Origin: Artemia franciscana
Lineage: Eukaryota > Arthropoda > Branchiopoda > Anostraca > Artemiidae
DNA: 64,000 bases
Direction: 5' to 3'
NCBI RefSeq assembly: GCF_032884065.1
Contig: NC_088875.1
Coordinates: 46,336,214 to 46,400,213 of the forward strand
The notes beneath the pieces were generated by a model. That model searched no databases. It was not told the DNA's origin and was given only the letters and a program-made list of their open reading frames with translations. Positions 47,271-58,705 of the stretch are shown in pieces; position 1 is the first letter of the stretch, and the number at the start of each line of letters is the position of its first letter. Made by a program: the position numbers and the translations under genes.

Positions 47271-48356
47271 ATGTCGGAGAAATTAGTTTGGAATGCGATT
47301 TTGAACTTTTTAAATCGTGCTCGAAAAGCTGGAAATAAGAGTGATGAGATAAGTCGTAAAGCATGCGAGTTTTTTAAAAAGGACGATATAATCAAGGCTA
47401 AGGAGATGCTGTGGTCTTCTGCTCACTACACCAATAGAGTGTCAATTAAAAAAAGTGCCGAAGACAATATTAACGAAATGTTAAAGGTACTTGAACTTTG
47501 TGAGCAACGTAACGTTGAGCTGCCAGTCTTTGTGATAGTTGAACCTGACGAAGTCCCTATCTGTCCTGGTGAGATAGCTGCGGTAATCACCAGAAAAGTT
47601 ACAGAAGTTTGTAATAAGCTAGACAATTTCATGAATAAGGACCCTCCCGCCCCCTCGATTGTTCCTACAGTTACTGAAACAAAGCCCTCATATGCAGTGG
47701 TACTCAAGAATTTGCCTTCTGACCTCACGAAGTCCGATTTGAGGAAAGACATTTTTGCAAAAAATGTGTGGCAGAGAGTGCTCTAAAATTGTCGAAGTTC
47801 AGCCCAGAAAAGATTATTGGCGAGTTGTTACAGCTAGCAAGGCTGATGCAGAAACTCTTGTCGGGGTCTTTCAGAACGGTGATAAATCTCTTTCTGCAAC
47901 AATCAGGAGCCCCTCTCACCTCGGTATTGCTCGATTTGTCCCCAGCAATATAAATGACGATGAACTTAGCGCACTGATTCCTAAATGTGTCAGTTCAAGA
48001 CAGATTGGCTCGTTTCGATTGACACCCGCTCGTTTCGATTGAAATTTGAAACCAAAGTTGATCTTATGAATGCCATAAAAAATCCCCCAGTCATAGATTA
48101 TGAGAGGATCAAAGTGGCTGAGTATCTCTCCCTCCCGGTAAGATGTTTCAAGTGTCAAGCTTACGGACATATATCCAGTAGCTGCAAAAATGAAGCTATT
48201 TGCGCAGTCTGCGGTGACCATGGTCATTCAAGCTCCAAAACATCTCCTTGTCAAAGGCCCAAGAAGTGTGCATTGTGCAAATCACAGGATCATCCCTGTT
48301 ACAGCTTCAAATGTCCAGTCGCCCAAGGACTTTTAAGTAAAGTTAAGTCAGCATAA
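47271..48356 (+). pseudogene. Non-LTR ORF1 (gag-like, CCHC zinc knuckles), frameshifted twice
   Basis: Starts MSEKLVWNAILNFLNRARKA. The frame breaks at a run of A near 47757, continues in a second frame (RKDYWRVVTASKADAETLV) and returns to the first at 48009-48042. There GCTCGTTTCGATTGACACCC is followed by a second GCTCGTTTCGATTG, a 20-bp duplication that restores the frame. The C-terminal part has CFKCQAYGHISSSC (CX2CX4HX4C), CAVCGDHGHSSSKTSPC and CALCKSQDHPCYSFKC, three zinc-knuckle-like units as in Jockey/I ORF1 proteins, which bind element RNA. A central region with SYAVVLKNLPSDL resembles the RNA-binding part of such proteins. The stop overlaps the ORF2 start as TAATG. Confidence 0.85.
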
Positions 48357-50560
48357 TGGCTCGAGCCTTAAGTCTCTTATCATGGAATATCAATGGCAAA
48401 GTGGTTGACAAAGGCCTAGTCCTCTCTGAACTTTTAAGTACAAATGAAATAATTTTTCTGCAAGAACATTTTTTGTCTCATGAAAGGAAACATTTACTCA
48501 GCATTTCACAGAATTCTTATCTTTTATTTCACCCAGCGAAAATGAATAAGAGCCGTGGCCGACCTTCAGGCAGATTAGCTATTATTTCACAATTTCCCGT
48601 CAATCTCCTTGAGTCGAATGACCATTTCATTGCTGCCGAATTTTCGGACCTAATCTGTATAAACGTTTACCTGCCAACTAATTACTGCTCTTCGCAATCA
48701 GAGAATAAATTCATAAATGCTTGCAAAAAGCTAACGAGTTTTGTGAAGGGAGTTTCAAAGCGTCCAAATGCTCGAGTTTTGATTGCAGGAGACTTTAATT
48801 GTGACTTAACAGACAGTTCATCGCCAAGAACCCAACTCCTTCTGAATTCCCTCCCCCCTTCCTACTCAGTTGCTGACAAAACAGAAACTTTCACGTTTAT
48901 TGGTGTCCTGTCAGCGACTTCTAACCTTGATCATTTTATTGCATCTTTCCCCTGTGAAACTGTCGAGGTAATTTGTGATGGCTTTTATTCGGATCACCTT
49001 CCAATAAAGTTGAAAATAAATGCTTCATTTCATGCCCCTAAACAGCCAGATAAAAAGTGGTTTTATATAAAAGACTGGAAAGAAGTTAACCGCGAGATGT
49101 TTCGTTTTGAATGTGACAGAATATTAAATAAAATAAAGGTGCCCTTTCATTTGTTGTGCACGCGCTCTGGCCTTAGTGAAAAAGAAATAGCCATCGGACT
49201 TACCACCTATCTAGCTGAAATTAACCATGCATTAAAGTGTGCTGAAGCTTCAGCTGTCCCGTGCAAGCGTATTAGGAAAGGCTCTCAAGTTCAGGGTTGG
49301 TCAAAAAACCCTTCCCTTATTTATGCGTGCGAGTCTTCTAAAATTTGGCTGAATATTTGGAGGGATTGCGGCAGGCCTAAGTCTGGGACTATAAAAGGTC
49401 TGCGGCTACGTTCTAAACGTTTTTTTGCTAAAGTGTTAAGAAAACATAAGGTTGATCTTATTGAGAAAAACGCTCATAAAATTGCAGAAAACCCTTCGAA
49501 GCTCTGGAAAAAATTTGAACGCCCTTGTGAACACATTAGTGCAAATAATATTCCTGAGCCTGAGTGGATAAATTATTATAAGCATGAGTTTTCTTCTCCC
49601 AATCCTGCTCTTGAGTCAAAATTTGAAAAAGAATTAAGTGCTTCTCTGAAGAAACACGAACCCTCGACATTTATTATAAAGCCAAGTGATGTATCGTTTT
49701 ATTGTCAAAAACTAAAGAAAAGAAATTCCGCGGGAGTTGATGGAATTACTGCCAGACATTTTGATTATGCAAGTGCTCTTCTTTTTAATCATTTATCTCT
49801 ACTTTTTCAAATGTCTATTGAAAAAGGAGTTGTTCCTTATCAATTTACAGTTGGTCAAATAACCCCTATCCCGAAAAAAGGCAAAAAGGATTTTACTTCA
49901 TGTGATTCGTTCCGACCTATAACAGTTTCTTGTACTATTTTTAAATTGTTTGAGTCAGTTATTTTGGATGAAATTGTTTCTAAATGTTATGTCCCACCCC
50001 ACCAGTTTGGTTACCAAAAAGGTATTAGCCGGGAGCATGCCCTTTTTGCTTTAATGAATGTTCTTGCTGATGCAGAAAGAAGTAGATCCCATATTATTCT
50101 TTGTGCTTTAGATGTTGCTCGTGCTTTCGACTCTTGCATTTTTTCCCAAGTTTTATTTGAAGCGTATAAAAGAGGGGTAAATTTTTGTATAGTGAAGTGC
50201 CTTCTGTATATGTACCATCACCTTAAGGCGAAGTTAAAGGGGGGATCTTCCCTTTTTGATATTTTGAAAAGAGTCCGTCAAGGTGGCCTTACCTCACCTT
50301 CTTTATTTAATAACTCTGTTTTAAATGCCCAAAATTCTGTTAATTTTAGTTGTATTCACCGTGGATTTAACTTGTCTTTAATAACTTTTGCAGATGACGT
50401 TTTGAATCTAAGCCGTACTTTTAGTGGATGTGAAAACGCGTTTAATCAGCTTTATAATGAATATAAAAATATTGGGCTTTCTTTCAATGTTGATAAAACT
50501 GCTGTTGTAGCTTTCAATTTTAAAGAGACAAATGGCCCTATTTTTTTTATCTTTAGCTAA
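48356..50560 (+). CDS. Non-LTR ORF2: AP endonuclease and reverse transcriptase
   Basis: 734 codons from ATG 48356, which overlaps the ORF1 stop (TAATG), suggesting translation by reinitiation. The endonuclease covers about residues 1-220: LSWNING, QEHFL (catalytic Glu), AGDFNCDL at about 143, SNLDHFIA, and SDHLPI at about 211. The RT covers about 450-700: SAGVDGIT, ITPIPKKGKKD with RPITV, ALDVARAFDS at about 583 (first catalytic Asp), RQGGLTSPSLFN, and TFADDVLN at about 678, an FADD version of the YADD box. The endonuclease nicks target DNA and the RT copies the element RNA there. The frame ends early at a T8 run and continues in the next frame. Confidence 0.9.
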   Translation: MARALSLLSWNINGKVVDKGLVLSELLSTNEIIFLQEHFLSHERKHLLSISQNSYLLFHPAKMNKSRGRPSGRLAIISQFPVNLLESNDHFIAAEFSDLICINVYLPTNYCSSQSENKFINACKKLTSFVKGVSKRPNARVLIAGDFNCDLTDSSSPRTQLLLNSLPPSYSVADKTETFTFIGVLSATSNLDHFIASFPCETVEVICDGFYSDHLPIKLKINASFHAPKQPDKKWFYIKDWKEVNREMFRFECDRILNKIKVPFHLLCTRSGLSEKEIAIGLTTYLAEINHALKCAEASAVPCKRIRKGSQVQGWSKNPSLIYACESSKIWLNIWRDCGRPKSGTIKGLRLRSKRFFAKVLRKHKVDLIEKNAHKIAENPSKLWKKFERPCEHISANNIPEPEWINYYKHEFSSPNPALESKFEKELSASLKKHEPSTFIIKPSDVSFYCQKLKKRNSAGVDGITARHFDYASALLFNHLSLLFQMSIEKGVVPYQFTVGQITPIPKKGKKDFTSCDSFRPITVSCTIFKLFESVILDEIVSKCYVPPHQFGYQKGISREHALFALMNVLADAERSRSHIILCALDVARAFDSCIFSQVLFEAYKRGVNFCIVKCLLYMYHHLKAKLKGGSSLFDILKRVRQGGLTSPSLFNNSVLNAQNSVNFSCIHRGFNLSLITFADDVLNLSRTFSGCENAFNQLYNEYKNIGLSFNVDKTAVVAFNFKETNGPIFFIFS

Positions 50561-50993
50561 TGTTCATGTCCCCCTTTCTCAAAAATTAGTTTACCTTGGA
50601 ATACCTATTGGAAAAAATATGAAAGAAACTGTGAATTTATCCCTTGAACTTTTGAAGAAAAAACTGAGAATTGTTTATGCTTCAATTGCATCTAATATTA
50701 AACATATTGATAAATTAAATCTTGCGAAAATTTATAATAGCCTAGTTGTACCTCATCTCCTTTCTCTTTGTCCGGTTTGGCAGTTTTTTAGTGAACCTCA
50801 GAAACTATCTGTTCGTAGAGTATATTTTCGTTATGCTAAATTCCTTCTCAGTTACCCTCCTTGGACTAGAAATGGTTACTTAGTGAACAAATTCCGCCTA
50901 GTTTCTCCTACATCTATTATTGATAAAAGGCTTCATGATTTTCGTTCTTCTATGTCGATAGTGTCTCACCCATGGTTAGCATTACTTATTTAA
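50532..50993 (+). pseudogene. Non-LTR ORF2 C-terminal part, displaced by a +1 frameshift
   Basis: Continues ORF2 after the T8 run near 50540, with SQKLVYLGIPIGKNMKETVN just downstream as expected behind the RT palm. Then LCPVWQFFSEPQKLSVRR, VYFRYAKFLLSYPPWTRN and IDKRLHDF, the conserved C-terminal region of Jockey-type proteins. One extra T would explain the shift. It stops at 50993, followed by about 115 bp of 3' UTR. Confidence 0.85.
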
Positions 50994-51110
50994 TTGTTTG
51001 ATTGTGTTGATTTGTATTTATTTGTACCTTTTTTTTTCTTTTATTACTCCATCTTAAGGGCGTTCCGCCCTCTTTTTGTAGATGGGTTATAAATAAATTG
51101 AATTGAATTG

Positions 51111-51277
51111 AATAACATTAAACTTAACATTTGATATATAATAATATTAATTGTTGAAAGATTTTTTCAGTGTTGTAACAAGTACAAAAGATGATTTTGT
51201 TCGTTCTAACCTTGATTTTCATAGTCATTGCAAGTTTTACTAGTTTTAAGGTTTATTTTTTCATTTATATCAGTACC
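51111..51277. repeat. Right copy of long direct repeat flanking the non-LTR element
   Basis: 167 bp. It differs from 46844-47000 by a handful of substitutions, a 1-bp insertion and a 10-bp insertion (ACTAGTTTTA). It continues without a break into family B sequence, so it is the uninterrupted target. Confidence 0.7.
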
Positions 51278-51480
51278 TGTTGTATATTTATTTGCTATGA
51301 TTGTTTATTTAATTTTTGTCCGTTTCGGGTTTCATTTTTTCTTTAATAGTAATTTCTTGTTGTTCTGAATTTGAATTATAATAGGAATTTATTTCTGCCG
51401 ATCTTAAGTTTAATGTGACATTTACTTTTCTTTGAAGATCTTCTATTTCGGTATTTTTTTTTTAATTAATGCCATTTTAA
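51278..51480 (-). repeat. Family B repeat (target of the non-LTR insertion)
   Basis: Its complement matches 15200-15400 and neighbours: TCATAGCAAATAAATATAC with GGTAC, TATTAAACTTAAGATC-like and GTAAAGGNCATATTAA-like blocks. Non-coding. Confidence 0.65.
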
Positions 51481-51927
51481 AGCTGGCTTTCAAAACATAG
51501 TTCAAGTTTTTTTAAAAATTTAAGCAACTGTAATTATTTTTTCTCTAATTTAATAAGAAAACAGGCTATGCTTGAAAGAATTATTTATAATACCTAGTTT
51601 TTTTAAGCAAATTTCAGCGTTCTTGCCTAAAAATAGCCTCAATTGAAAATTGAGAAGCATAATAATTCAAGCTTGTTTGGTAAATTTTGAATATTATATT
51701 TTGTTACCCCAAACTGTTTATAAACTATTTTCATTAGTCCTTTTAAAGTAAAAAATTTCGTTAGCCAACTTATCAACAATGTTGAACCTATAATGTATCC
51801 AAAAACTGATGAAATAATAAATAAACTTTACACAATAGGTTCTAAAAAAAGAAATATAAAGAATACAGAGAAATTAATTAACGAATATTTAAATATAAGT
51901 TAAATAATATTTATGTTCAGTTTAATT

Positions 51928-52009
<82 letters not shown>

Positions 52010-52309
52010 TTCAGGCTAGAATATATGTTTCATATATGTTTATATGTTTATGCATATATGTTTCAGGCTAGAATTTTTTCAGGCTAGAAAAAATTCTAGC
52101 CTGAAAAAATGATCTAGACTGGTTTGAGAGACGTTTGACAGAAGTTTGAGATAATTCGTTGAAAGCCTTAATTTTAGAAAAAAATGTTCATATTAGCAAC
52201 GTTGTTTTTGTATTTATCAGTAAATACATCAGCAATTTATCAGTAAATTTATCAGCAATGACGTTGTCATTCTTGTCACACTCATGTGGAAAGATTAAAT
52301 AGTTTCATG
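51481..52309. other. Unassigned AT-rich stretch with microsatellite and hairpin
   Basis: (TA)n runs from 51931 to 52007. A perfect hairpin TTTTTTCAGGCTAGAA / TTCTAGCCTGAAAAAA lies at 52074-52109, with further direct copies of TTCAGGCTAGAA just upstream. No gene seen. Confidence 0.6.
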
Positions 52310-54050
52310 AATAGAGAATTTTTCAGGAAATTGCATAAAGAGCAAAAACTGGTACTTGCAGAAATTTTTGTATATATTCTAACAAGGGGTAAAGCAATTC
52401 AAAAACCTTAAAAAAGAAAACCAATAGTTTGAAGCTTAGTAGACAATCAGTGTTAAAAATCGAACTTCCTTCAATAATCAAATATCCTTGAAACGACAAA
52501 ATATCTAGTATGAAAAGACAAATCAGTATACAAAACTTATCTAGAGGAAGACCCAAAAAACGAAAATTAACAAGGGCATAAATGATAATTGGATGGAAGA
52601 AAAATAAGTTTTGTACCACCACCTGAACAATTAGCAAATCGACAAATTGGACCATCAATTGTGGCAAGACCAATACGGGTAGCTAAAGCAAAGGGCATTG
52701 GCATTAAATTTCACAATGGATATACATCAAAAACCTAGACCTACAAATGAGACAAGACCAAAAAAATGATAATTTACAAGTGATATAAATAATTATTCGT
52801 TAAACGAAAAGCAGTTTTTTGTTTCACCACCTCAACAATTAACAAATCTGAAACATGGACTGACATGTAAGACTAGACCAATAAGAGCAGCTAAAGCAAT
52901 GGGCAATGACAAGTTGTCTGAAGTAATGAAAGTCCAAAATGAAGATGAAAGAAAAATGGGGTTAGAAGATAAGCGACAGCGAGAATCGAGTATGTCAAAA
53001 TGGAAAATGACAGCGATGAGAATACAAATGATGATTATTTGGAACCACTTGACCAATCAAACGTGAGAAGACCCGGAGAACAGCTCGAGCAAATTAAATT
53101 CACAATGTGTGACATCAACAACCTGGAATATCATATGAGACAAGACCCAAAAAACGAATATTTACAAGTGTTGTGATGGTAATTCGTTGATAAAAAAACA
53201 GTCTTTATCCAACCAGGCGAAGAATTAACAAATCTACAACCATGATCTTCATGTAAAACGAGATCCATAAGGATAGCTAAAGCAAAGTGTATTGGCAAAT
53301 TGTCTCAAATAATTAAAATAAAAAATGAAGAAGAAAGAAAAATGGGGTTAGAAAATAAGCGACAGCGAGAATCAATACGAGTCAAAACTAAAAATGATAG
53401 TTATGATGGCTCGGTTTGGGATTTTGACATGGATAAGGTTATCAATGCTTACCATGCCTTTTTGAAAATAAAACAATGGTTTTGCAGTGTATTTTAAATT
53501 TTGACGGAAGACAAGCCGGGGTAGAAGACAACGTTCAACATTTTATAAGGCTCTAAGTGATGAAACAGCTATAAATAAAAACAATGGAGTTTGTAAAGAC
53601 GTTAGCGAAGAACCGCATGCTGCATCATCCTCTGTTAAAAAGACAAAGGTTCGGTGCTATGTTTTACATAATGACAAGAGACAGGCCAAGGCAAAAGTTA
53701 AAGGTCCAATAACAAAAAACGTTATTTTGGAAAGGCGCTAATTCTTATTTAAGGTCATTTAAAATATTTAAAGGTTGACTGATGAAAATGAAGTAGAGAT
53801 AAATGTGATGAGAAAACTAGTAAAAGTTAGACTTGCAACTCCTAAAAAAAGACACGGAACAAACGACAGCAAGAATCACATTGAATTGTAAACAAAATTT
53901 TGAACAGTGATCTGTGGTTGGAAACTGGAAAAGGCAAATTAGTTATCTATAGCGTTGAGAAATCAATTGGACGAATTATGAATCTAAAATGCTAAAGCTA
54001 AAGGCATGAAAAAACTTTCTGAGGTAAAGATGAACCAAAAGGACAATAAA
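52310..54050 (+). pseudogene. Decayed coding region with a repeated module, family unknown
   Basis: A protein-like module recurs in the plus strand in changing frames: PPPEQLANRQIGPS with RPIRVAKAKGIG (about 52620-52700); QQLTNLKHGLTCKTRPIRAA with KAMGNDKLSEVMKVQNEDER and KMGLEDKRQRES (about 52830-52995); ELTNLQP with RIAKAKCIGKLSQIIKIKNE and ERKMGLENKRQRESIRVKTK (about 53205-53400); and NAKAKGMKKLSEVKMN (about 53985-54030). Between them are SNVRRPGEQLEQIKF, MRQDPKNEYLQ and ALSDETAINKNNGVCKDVSE. Many stops and shifts. Lys/Arg/Glu-rich, with no motif that I can assign. It could be the N-terminal part of a large transposon protein or a decayed host gene. Confidence 0.5.
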
Positions 54051-57000
54051 ATATACTGTTGGAAAACAAGGAGCAGCAATTATCAAAAAAAGTAGAGTTA
54101 TCTAAGAGAACATATGCTACAATTTACCCTAGTTTCAGTATGACTTCCCTTCGAGAAAGAAATCTGTGGTGAAAATTTGCTTCACTTTGTGCCAAGGAGA
54201 GCTGGGGCACAAATACACCCCTCTTTAATTCTACTTTGATCAATTAATCAGCAAATCCATTTATTCACACCAGAAATTCATTTTACAGTGTGATACTATA
54301 TTTTACGTATTATACTGTATTTTACACCCAAGATATTTTTCACCCAAGAAGCTTAGCTGTTTTGGCGCCTGAAAATACAATGAAACGCCGCAAATACAAT
54401 AAAAAGTACATTTAGATTGCATAATCTACAATAAGAAGAAAAAAAGAAAACAGAGAATATAAAGAAGAACTCAGTAAAATTCACTGATAAATAGGCTCAG
54501 GTAAAAGAAGAAATGAAGAAATCAGAAACTGAAAAAGCAGATAAAACAGGGAAAGCCAGCTGAAGATTAGGACGAAGAAATGAACAAGAAAAAGAAAAGA
54601 AAGAAACTGAAGTTTTATTCCGAAGTAGGCCTTTAAAATTTAAGAAGATTTCTTTATCTAGTTTAAAAAAAAAAGAGATATATCAATTGGGATTGTACTG
54701 TCGATGAGAATTTGGTAAAGTGGCGCTCAACTGTGTATCTAGTTAAACTTGTATGTCCAGACGTCAATAACTAGGTGGTTCCCTTTTGCAAGACAAATTT
54801 GGTTTTTAGCTGTAACAGCTATAACAAAGAATCGAGTTCTGGAGTCTAGAAAGCTCTGTCAGTGATCTAAAATTCTATAAATTAGGAAGTATCTTTTGTG
54901 CTATCTGTGCGTAAGAGTGATGTTAACATGTATATCTGTCTGAACTTCTATGTTTGAGCAAGTGCATTACAAGACATTTCTATCTGGACATAGAAGTTGT
55001 GCTGGAAGTGCATGTGAACACTACCGTCTGGTAGTCTGGACATGGAAGTTCTGTCTGGACATGGAAGTTGTGCTGGAAGTGCATGTGAACACCACTAGAA
55101 CAATGACACATTGGGAGTACTTACGATATGAAGAACGGAGATTGGATGCTCTGGGATAAATCCCTGGTATTCTTAATAAGCTCAGCTTAGGTTTATGAAA
55201 CTATATGCTCCACTGGTAATAGGGCAGTATCTGTGTAGATGATAGCCAAACGAAAAGGCATATGAAAACGAAATTTCGATTTGACTGTTCAAATCATAAA
55301 AGCCTGAAAGAATCGCAAGCGTGATTTGTTGGTGTTACCCCACACTAAGCAAATATAACATATATGAAACACGAGAGCCGGGCATAAGAAAAAAGTTATT
55401 TCGGATGGAAGGTAAGAATCTATGCTGTTCAAAATAGCTGACTGGTTAAGCATAATGCAGCGAATGTGGGTTATATGGATTTGAAATAACAAGAAGTGAT
55501 CAAGATGATAATCTGTGCTGAGGATGGTCTCACGTCCACATAATAGACGGACACTAGCTATAGGGTCGGACGTAGGCTATAGTCGTTTAAAATACACCCC
55601 TGTACTGGTTTTGGTTGTTCTGTATCATGCCATTGTTATCATCACACTAAATCTGTCAAGTAATTGTTTGGTTTAGAGGTAGCTGAGTACATATCATTCC
55701 AAGTGATGAAGACATGACTTTCGTCAGCGAAGATAACAAGATGCACATCTGGTTGGGCCCTATCAAGTAGGCTACTTATATAAATAAATAAGGGGGCCAG
55801 CTACATATCCTTGCAGTACACCTTAATGTATTGCAGAGGGTATGGGAAAATTTCCAACTGATGTATACTGGAACTTTTCAAAAGGGTTTTCAAAAGACTT
55901 GAACTAATCGTGAGGTAGGTCATCTGTGCCAAAAGACAAAACATTTTAAAAAATAATCGTGTTTAAGAAATAAGAAATATATAAATACAAATATATAATA
56001 TATAAATAAATATATAAAAAAGATATAATATAAGCTTCCTCTAGAATCCCAGATCAGTTTATGCAAAAATTTGCTCTTTACCAATCTCAAAGGGGGTTCA
56101 TTCTGCAGCGGAAAATACCACCCTGTTCACGCCTGTAGGCGACAGGTAAACATAGAAGCTTATGGAATATTTAAGCGTTTGAAAATTTAGGCTGCTATTC
56201 TTTTCACCCTTTCAATTCTATAGTATTCGGATTAGATCATTTGAAACATTCACAAACACCAAATCACATCAACAATCAAATCATATTTCCTTACACATAG
56301 ATCACGGAAATGTTTCCATAATTTTTAATTTGAATGGTCTCCTATTTCTTTCTCAACTTATTTTTTTATGGAGAAAAAGACAACCATTAATTTATATACA
56401 TTTCGCAATTAAGTTCTAAGCGTGTTTTTGTGTTTTCTAATTTTGGGTGGCCTCTTTAGCTCCTTTTTTTTGAAAAAATACTATTAAAATAATCATCCTG
56501 TTGCAGAATTAATAATCTGGATCTAAAACAATAGGCTCATTAAAATTGTTAGACTCATTCTTTTGTTTAGTCATGTCTCAGAAGCAGACAAAAAGGTGCC
56601 ATAAATGACAGAAACCATCTCTAATTATGATTAAATAAAAAATTCATTCAAGTAAAATTATAAAGCGACATAAAAACCTAAAATAAACATAAAACTTTAT
56701 GTAAATGGGTGGGGGGTGCTACCTCCTCCTCATCTTTACGCAAAAGTTTTATAATGCTTGCAAAATTTAAAATTTTGCACGTATTTTGGCAAAGAATACA
56801 ACTTCTTGAATCTTTGTTATTTTTTAGCGTTATTAGTCCTTATTTTACCTGATATCACAGTAAATCATTTCCACAGCAAACATTTTTATTCATTTTTAAG
56901 TTTCGATTGAGCTTTTCGCAAAAAGTCAAACTTGAGCATTCAAATTGAGTATCAAATGAGCTTTTGCTAAAATACGGCATTATTTATAAGTTTTATTGCC

Positions 57001-57595
57001 TAGTTCCCTTTAAACTTTCCCATGAGATCTATGCAACTTCGTCACATAGATAAAGAGTCAGGGGGGAAATGTCACAAAAACCCTGTTGTCATTAGTAAAA
57101 TTCGATTATTTTCATGAAAAGGAAAAATAAATTATATCTTCTTTTTTAATTAATAAGTGGGGTGGCGAAAGAGTACGAGAGGGGAGACAGTGTACCACCG
57201 GTTAAGGTTTCTCAACCATGGAAATTAAAATGGTACCCTTGCTAAGCTTTTGAAACACCAACATTATTGAGGGGGTTTCGAGCTCTTTTTCAAAATTCCT
57301 AAAAAATTATTTCCTCAATAAACTTTTACTATTAAGATGAATCTAAATATTTATTATTTTTAAACCATCTTTAAACATAGCGTTTTTCTCAGTTTACAGT
57401 TTTTCTTCAAAAACTCGTTTTTAAACTTTCTGCTGCTTAAAGACTGTAGTTCACTCTTTACTAGGTACTCCTTGTTTATTCCTTATTCCTTTACTTATTC
57501 CTTTACTAGGAATTTACTTATTCCTTTACTCATAGACTCTAGGAACTTTAAAGTTCAGGAACTTTACTTATTCCTTTACTTAATCAGGCCTTGAT
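54051..57595. other. Unassigned stretch
   Basis: No gene that I can support. A duplication of about 75 bp around CTGGACATGGAAGTTGTGCT with GGAAGTGCATGTGAACAC lies at about 54973-55100. A small family A remnant (AAAGCGACATAAAAACCTAA, CTCCTCCTCATCTTTACGC) lies at about 56635-56750. The purine-rich part near 54500-54610 reads as Lys/Glu-rich peptides in several frames and may be coding debris. Confidence 0.4.
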
Positions 57596-57785
57596 CAGGC
57601 TACTTGAGCCTTCCCCGGGCGGTTGTGTATATGTATAGTTTTTGTAATTTAGCAGTTAACTACAACATCAGGCTCTTTGAGCCTTCCCCAGGGCGGTTGT
57701 GTGTATTTATAGTTTTTGTAATTAGTAGTTAATAAAATAAAGATAGTTCTAATCGTAATAATAAATAAAGCATTCATTCATTAAA
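57596..57785 (+). repeat. Tandem duplication ending in an ATTC-type tail
   Basis: Two units of about 73 bp (57596-57668, 57669-57742) share CAGGCT, TTGAGCCTTCCCC, GGGCGGTTGTGT and ATAGTTTTTGTAATT. They are followed by AATAAATAAAGCATTCATTC. The layout resembles the 3' end of a CR1-like non-LTR element, but no ORF is adjacent. Confidence 0.5.
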
Positions 57786-58705
57786 ACTTATTCCTTTACT
57801 TGTTCCTTTACTAGGTATACCAGCTATTGCTTGAACATGATTCCTCTTCTAGTGCTGAAATTATCTAAATTTCCGATCTTCACTTTTGGAGCCAACTTTT
57901 AATAATTAGATAGATTTTTAATTCCTTGAATTTCTCTCAAACTGGATCTTTTATTTTGTTATGAAAACTCATATCTGGTAAATGGATTTAGCGTGTTATC
58001 GAAAGATAAAAAAGAATAAATCTAGGTTTTAAATGAAGAAATATTTATTATGTCATAATGTCTTTAAAATCAATTAAATGATAAGATGGACAGGTCTTTA
58101 TAACTTGATTTTTATTGGCCGGTTACGAAAAGACGAGTTTTCAAGTTTTCATTAAAAAAAGAAGAAGATTAAATAAATATGTACAAGAAGTCAATTTTTT
58201 TGTGATTAAATAGACGTTATTTAGTATATACTGTAAATCTGGGGCGATATTTCGAACAGGTTCCAACATTTTGATAACCATTTTTTTTTTCCTGTTTACC
58301 TCAGGTTTCATTTTCTAAAATTTTTCATATTATCTTTTGATATCTGATACCTTTGAGCAATGAGCATGGACCTTACTAGAATGTCAAGGATAAAAAAAAA
58401 AAAAAAACTTATTACCCATTTAGAGGAACTTTCAAAAACGGTTGTGACGCCAAACTAAGTTGTGACAGAGATTAGTAAATTTAGCCACATAAATGGTTGG
58501 CTTCCCGTCCCAAGGAAAATGTTTAGATTCACCCATGTTTTCGGTATTCAAATTACAGGTTCTAAAGATTTTCTCTCAAGTTCTTACAGGAAAGTTCAGT
58601 AATTCCCTTTAAATTTTCTTATCCCATCAGTACACTAATGGGCCTACAGGTTTTTCCTTAAGTTTAAAGTGAGTTTTGTCGTTCAAAAGAAAATTTTAAT
58701 TTGGC
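57786..58705. other. Unassigned stretch
   Basis: No gene or repeat recognised; a short poly(A) run lies near 58395. Confidence 0.4.

Larger units (their letters stand above)
47001..51110 (+). mobile_element. Jockey-like non-LTR retrotransposon, about 4.1 kb, near complete
   Basis: Order: a 5' leader of about 270 bp; ORF1 (gag-like with zinc knuckles); ORF2 (AP endonuclease plus RT); a short 3' UTR with hairpin GGGCGTTCCGCCC; and a tail of TTGAA repeats. ORF2 ends after about 880 codons with no sign of an RNase H domain, as in Jockey-type elements. It lies between direct repeats of 157 and 167 bp. Two frameshifts in ORF1 and one in ORF2 make this copy inactive as it stands; homopolymer-associated ones could be sequencing errors. 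Confidence 0.9.

Noticed and set aside
52323..52673. 116-codon minus-strand ORF with hydrophobic stretches
   Set aside because: Antisense to the module-bearing region; the Leu/Val/Phe bias is what AT-rich Lys/Glu-rich coding gives on the other strand.
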